From the NCBI GenBank assembly GCA_949297365.1, contig CASFSL010000001.1, positions 1 through 64,000 on the forward strand: a stretch of 64,000 bases of DNA, in the 5' to 3' direction. The stretch's first letter is position 1; each line of letters begins with the position of its first letter. The stretch comes from an uncultured Bacteroidales bacterium (GTDB taxonomy: Bacteria > Bacteroidota > Bacteroidia > Bacteroidales > UBA932). The translations under genes were made by a program, and so were the position numbers. Under the pieces are notes generated by a model. The model had not been told where the DNA came from, did no database searches, and saw nothing but the letters and a program-made list of their open reading frames with translations. Of the stretch, positions 60,429 to 64,000 are shown piece by piece.

Positions 60429-62123
60429 ATGGGCTGTTTGAGGGACATACTGTTATTGACGGCGGTCTTTGTCTTCTCTCCCTTCCTGAGTCTGGAAGCC
60501 AGAGGCGGTATGGACGCATCAAGGGACTCTGAGTATCTGTCGCGCTGGGCTAAGTACAATCAGACCGGGCAGTATGATTCTGTTATTGTGGCTGCCAGAC
60601 CCGTGTTGGATTCGGCCCTGCTGAGCGGTGACAGCAGTACAGCCCTGATGCTTTCGGTGATGACGGCCCAGGCTTACATGTTCACTGAGAGTGAGGATTC
60701 TGCCAGGTACTGGATACGGATGGCCGAGCAGTTGGGCGTGGATAACGGCAGCCTACCGTCCAAAATCGTATTCTACAATACGAAGGCATTGTATGCGATT
60801 AAGTTCAAGCTGGATTACTCTGAAGCCTTGTGGTGTTTTCTTCAAGGGTATGAGGCAGCCACCGCAGTGGACAATCAGTATGACAGGGTGGGATTGCTGA
60901 CCAATATAGTCAATGTCTACTACCTCCGTTCGGATGACAGTGGGATGCCGTATGCCATGGAGGCGCTGAATATTGTGGATTCATGTCATATCTCCGGATT
61001 CTCGGAGGGCCTGACTTATCTGGCGATGGCACAGATGCACTACATGAAGAAAGACTATAAGGCTGCCGGACTTTGGATAGAGCGGGCAGACTCTATCGTG
61101 CATGAGGGCAATTTCAGTTCTCTGACAGCCACGGTCGAGCTGCTTTTCGGAGACCTGTGCATGGCGTATGGCAGTTATGGTGAGGCTGAGGAGCACTATA
61201 GCGTGGCGTTGAGGCATCCTTACAATACCGAGCCGGGAACCATGTCCAGAATATACCTCAATTACGGTAAGTGTTGTGAGTTGAGAGGAAAGACGGAAAA
61301 AGCGGCGGACCTGTATAAGCTGGGTTTGGAAATTTCCAATAACCACGGCAATGTGGAGTTCCGTCTGGAGCTGCTGCGCAGGCTGACGGACATCTATTGC
61401 GACAGCGGTTCCACCGAAATGCTGCGGTATTATTACAGGCAGCTGCGCGAGAGCCTTGATACCATAGTGGAGCGGGAAAGGGAGTTCAATTCTCTTCTTC
61501 TGTCCAACCAGCGTATGCGGCATGAGTTGGAGTTGAGCACAAATGAGCTGGAATTGATGAAGATGCGGAGAAGAAACATGATCTGGGTGTTTGTCTCTCT
61601 GATTGCTTTTCTGCTGGTAGCCTCTTTCTATCTGCTGTGGAGGAGGCAGAAGCGGATGTGCAGGATACTTGTGGACCAGCATGTCCATTACGTCCAGCAG
61701 ATAGAGATGCTTCAGGCCGGAGTAAAGCAGGTCAACACTCCGCCTTACGATGACAAGGATGCCGCCGAAAGGGAACTTTTCCTGAAACTGGACGCCTTTA
61801 TGTCCAAGGACAAACTGTTCCGTCAAAAGGATGTGTCCCTGGACCTTTTAGCCCAGATGACTGACAGCAACCGCACTTATGTCTCAAAAGCCGTCAATCA
61901 CTATGCCGGTCAGTCGTTCTCATCATGGCTCAACATGTACCGTATAGCGGAAGCGATCAGGCTCATGTCCCGGGAGGACGAGATGCCGCTGAAACAAATT
62001 GCCGACGAGGTTGGGTATGCCTCCATGAGCGTGTTCTACAACGCATTCTGCAAGGAGACGGGGCTCCCTCCCGGACGTTACCGCAAGGAACTCCAGAACC
62101 GTAAAATTCTTCCTGATTCTTGA
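60429..62123 (+). CDS. Membrane-spanning TPR-AraC transcriptional regulator C (564 aa)
   Basis: Third regulator of this type. Start ATG 60429 gives a signal sequence (MGCLRDILLLTAVFVFSPFL). Residues about 30-350 are TPR-like (WAKYNQTGQYDSVIVAARPV, ALWCFLQGYEAATAVDNQYD). A transmembrane helix spans about 382-404 (MIWVFVSLIAFLLVASFYLL). The C-terminus has AraC HTHs (DVSLDLLAQMTDSNRTYVSK; PLKQIADEVGYASMSVFYNA). It begins 4 bp after lepA, and a lipoprotein gene with its own promoter follows 111 bp on, repeating the regulator-lipoprotein order. Confidence 0.84.
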   Translation: MGCLRDILLLTAVFVFSPFLSLEARGGMDASRDSEYLSRWAKYNQTGQYDSVIVAARPVLDSALLSGDSSTALMLSVMTAQAYMFTESEDSARYWIRMAEQLGVDNGSLPSKIVFYNTKALYAIKFKLDYSEALWCFLQGYEAATAVDNQYDRVGLLTNIVNVYYLRSDDSGMPYAMEALNIVDSCHISGFSEGLTYLAMAQMHYMKKDYKAAGLWIERADSIVHEGNFSSLTATVELLFGDLCMAYGSYGEAEEHYSVALRHPYNTEPGTMSRIYLNYGKCCELRGKTEKAADLYKLGLEISNNHGNVEFRLELLRRLTDIYCDSGSTEMLRYYYRQLRESLDTIVEREREFNSLLLSNQRMRHELELSTNELELMKMRRRNMIWVFVSLIAFLLVASFYLLWRRQKRMCRILVDQHVHYVQQIEMLQAGVKQVNTPPYDDKDAAERELFLKLDAFMSKDKLFRQKDVSLDLLAQMTDSNRTYVSKAVNHYAGQSFSSWLNMYRIAEAIRLMSREDEMPLKQIADEVGYASMSVFYNAFCKETGLPPGRYRKELQNRKILPDS

Positions 62124-62173
62124 TTTTAAAATATTCGGAAAAATAAAATTTGGAAAGCCGCGAACCGCTGCAA

Positions 62174-62181
62174 TAACTTTG
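62174..62181 (+). promoter_or_regulatory. -7 box of the lipoprotein gene at 62235
   Basis: TAACTTTG matches TAnnTTTG, 53 bp before the ATG at 62235. Confidence 0.55.
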
Positions 62182-62234
62182 TAAGCGGATGAGGCGCAAA
62201 GCGTACAATTTTAACCAAATTAAAATACACTCTT

Positions 62235-63605
62235 ATGAAAAAAATTTTTTATTTGAACAAACTAGCAGGTATGCTGTGCATGTCAGCAGTGCTGTGTTTT
62301 GCCGTATCCTGCGACAGGGCCGGAAAAGACGAAGGTGGCGGTGATGAGCCTACCGAGTTGACACCCTCCGTAAAGATTGCGACGGGTGAATCCGGAGAGG
62401 ATTTTCTGACATTCACTCTTATCCCTGAAAATGCGGCTGAGGTACGCTATATGGTATTGCCTGCATCAGATCCGGCTCCCGATGCTGCCGGAATCATGAA
62501 TGAGGGAAAGTCGGCAGACCCGGTTTCAGAAAAAGAGTATACGGCGGCTGAGCTTATTCCTTCTACCGGATATGTCATCTTTGCTGCTGCGAGAAATTCC
62601 GAGGGGCTTACATCAATGGTGGCAAAAGCGGATATGACTACCCGGGAGCACGTTCCCATAGTGCCTGAAGTCACTATAAGTGAGATAAAGGTTGACGGAA
62701 ACTCTGCTTTTGTGACATATTCTCTGAAAGATGCAGATGCAGCCTTTTGTGTATGTCTTCCTTCGTCCGAACCCGCTCCTTCCGCAGATATATTGTCGGC
62801 TGACGGCAGTAACCTGCCTTTGGATGTATCAGAACCCTTGTCCATTAAGAACCTTGAGTATGAGGCATCATATGTTTTTTATGCGGTTGCGGTAAGCGCG
62901 GACAAGGAATATTCGGATGTGGCCTCATGTGCTTTTGAGACAGGAAAGCCACCGGTAACCCCTCCAGCCGTTGGAGACTATTATTACAGCGACGGTACAT
63001 GGAGTTCGGGAAGCGAGTCTCCTCTTGACGGCAAGACGGTGGTTGGCGTTGTCTTTAAGTCGGGTGCCGCTGATTCAGATCTTTCAGATTATAATGCGGC
63101 AGGTATTGATGAGATTCATGGCTTTGCAGTGGCTTTATCTGATGTCAAGGACAATTCGGATCCTTTCTCTCCCAAGACCGGCTTTGAGTGGTCTGACAGC
63201 CCTTTGGGAGTAACTTCCGCAGATCAGGATGACTTTTCCGGTTACTACAACACTGTCAAGATTATGGAGGCGATAAGAAATATTGGAGGCTCAAGTGACG
63301 TTGTCTCTTATATTGTGGATTTTTATGATAGTCAGGTGCCTGCGCCTGAGTCAAGCACTGGATGGTATCTGCCATCTCTGGGCCAGCTCAAAGAACTGTA
63401 CAACGTAAGGTCTGAGGTATATGCCGCTTTTGATATGGTTGACGGAGATTCTTTGTATGACTTCAGCGGGGACTGGTACTGGAGCAGCACGGAGTCTGGT
63501 GAAGACGGAACGGTATATAAGGTGAATTTTCTGGACTCGGGACTGGTTGTTGAGTCTGATGATATAGCCAGGCTTTGGAAAGTAAGACCTGTTTTAGCAT
63601 TCTGA
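62235..63605 (+). CDS. Fn3-like lipoprotein with DUF1566-type C-terminal domain (456 aa)
   Basis: Lipobox FAVSC in a long signal (KLAGMLCMSAVLCFAVSC). Two Fn3-like repeats (about 45-135 and 145-235, ending YVIFAAARNSEGLTS and YVFYAVAVSADKEYS) are followed by a DUF1566/Lcl-type domain (about 250-455): GTVVGVVFKSG-like strand, STGWYLPSLGQLKELYN and WYWSSTES, ending KVRPVLAF. This domain is common in surface proteins of Bacteroidales. It is placed downstream of regulator C. Another lipoprotein gene starts 4 bp later. Confidence 0.8.
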   Translation: MKKIFYLNKLAGMLCMSAVLCFAVSCDRAGKDEGGGDEPTELTPSVKIATGESGEDFLTFTLIPENAAEVRYMVLPASDPAPDAAGIMNEGKSADPVSEKEYTAAELIPSTGYVIFAAARNSEGLTSMVAKADMTTREHVPIVPEVTISEIKVDGNSAFVTYSLKDADAAFCVCLPSSEPAPSADILSADGSNLPLDVSEPLSIKNLEYEASYVFYAVAVSADKEYSDVASCAFETGKPPVTPPAVGDYYYSDGTWSSGSESPLDGKTVVGVVFKSGAADSDLSDYNAAGIDEIHGFAVALSDVKDNSDPFSPKTGFEWSDSPLGVTSADQDDFSGYYNTVKIMEAIRNIGGSSDVVSYIVDFYDSQVPAPESSTGWYLPSLGQLKELYNVRSEVYAAFDMVDGDSLYDFSGDWYWSSTESGEDGTVYKVNFLDSGLVVESDDIARLWKVRPVLAF

Positions 63606-63609
63606 GAAG

Positions 63610-64000
63610 ATGAGGAAAGTTGTTGTTTTTATGATGCCGCTGCTGTTTGCATTGGTGTCATGTGGTAAATCGGAGCAGACTGTGCCAGGAGGAGACGGTA
63701 CTGAATTTACAATTGTGGTAGGGATATCTGATATATCCGATATTTCCGCATCAATAGTCTTTGCGCCCTCCTCGGAACATTATCCATATATTGCAGGGTG
63801 TGTGAGGCAGGCGGAACTGGGTACTGTGTCGTCTTCAGATGTGAAGCGTTTTATAGATGCAAGGCTTTCCGCTATGATGTCGGAGAGTGGCATGACCCGG
63901 TCTGAGGCTGTCTCGGCATTGAGTGTGAGAGGAGATGTCTCCATGACTCCTGATACCCTCGCTTCTCGTACTGAGTATGTCTGCTATGCAGTAGGAGTGA
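63610..64000 (+). CDS. Lipoprotein, partial (window end)
   Basis: ATG at 63610, 4 bp after the previous stop, opens a frame that stays open to the window edge (130 codons). MRKVVVFMMPLLFALVSC is a lipoprotein signal (lipobox ALVSC). It ends at the edge with TLASRTEYVCYAVGV, the same Fn3-like strand seen in the preceding lipoprotein. It is a likely third member of the regulator C module. The C-terminal part is outside the window. Confidence 0.75.
   Translation, partial: MRKVVVFMMPLLFALVSCGKSEQTVPGGDGTEFTIVVGISDISDISASIVFAPSSEHYPYIAGCVRQAELGTVSSSDVKRFIDARLSAMMSESGMTRSEAVSALSVRGDVSMTPDTLASRTEYVCYAVGV

Noticed and set aside
58571..60559. 662-codon frame on the minus strand opposite lepA
   Set aside because: It is antisense to a gene with complete LepA motifs, and its sequence (many His, Gln, Val runs) has no domain. 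It is the usual codon shadow in GC-rich genes.

Overview
The window looks like chromosomal DNA of a gut-type Bacteroidales bacterium with fairly high GC. Reasons: most genes are preceded by the Bacteroidetes -7 box TAnnTTTG rather than sigma70-type boxes; the gene content is Bacteroidales-like (S46 dipeptidyl-peptidase, BACON-type lipoproteins, 6-bladed propeller lipoproteins, TPR/AraC membrane regulators, GH109, split transketolase, a second EF-G, DUF4143 ATPases, DUF3791/DUF3990, RhuM, ORF6N). I cannot fix the genus from the sequence alone. No rRNA, tRNA, CRISPR array or prophage was seen.

Layout. 1-2.1 kb: end of an IS5-type transposase, two gene remnants and a GT4 glycosyltransferase. 2.1-6.1 kb: mutS and an FtsX/MacB-type permease. 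6.1-10 kb: accessory block with a DUF4143 ATPase behind four 22-bp-spaced repeats, fused gene debris and hipBA. 10-18 kb: GH109/rsmA, AlkD-like repair protein, AlbA_2 protein, a ferredoxin-flavodoxin protein, a GNAT-OGT fusion and a membrane-kinase fusion. 18-23 kb: accessory block with a 51-bp repeat pair, RhuM, DUF362, a DUF3791/DUF3990 cassette flanked by copies of the DUF362 3' end, and a second DUF4143 ATPase. 23-30 kb: membrane protein, radical SAM/lipoprotein pair, HAD phosphatase, glycerate kinase, DPP7-like peptidase and mrp. 30-38 kb: two mirror-image regulator/BACON-lipoprotein modules. 38-40 kb: AAA ATPase and Fic genes, divergent, each with its own palindromic operator. 40-46 kb: aspS, yqeY, barrel proteins, propeller lipoprotein and SDR. 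46-51 kb: Pit-type phosphate transporter behind a Pho-box-like array, then a response regulator and histidine kinase. 51-64 kb: rnhB, XRE regulator, EF-G2, an operon joining split transketolase to an ECF sigma factor, anti-sigma-like protein, Spy-like protein and LolD, then lepA and a third TPR/AraC regulator with lipoproteins.

How the genes work together. The phosphate block reads as one regulon: a three-repeat 11-bp-period array in front of the transporter, followed directly by a PhoB-like regulator and a soluble kinase. The sigma-anti-sigma-Spy-LolD genes suggest an envelope-stress circuit. Three TPR-TM-AraC regulators each sit beside a surface or periplasmic lipoprotein and probably control it.

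The least explained signals are two unlinked 177-bp elements (14136-14312 and 46526-46702). They align without gaps, share terminal inverted repeats and keep an inner stem by compensatory changes. Next are the dyad operator in front of fic and the DUF3990 cassette between duplicated gene ends.
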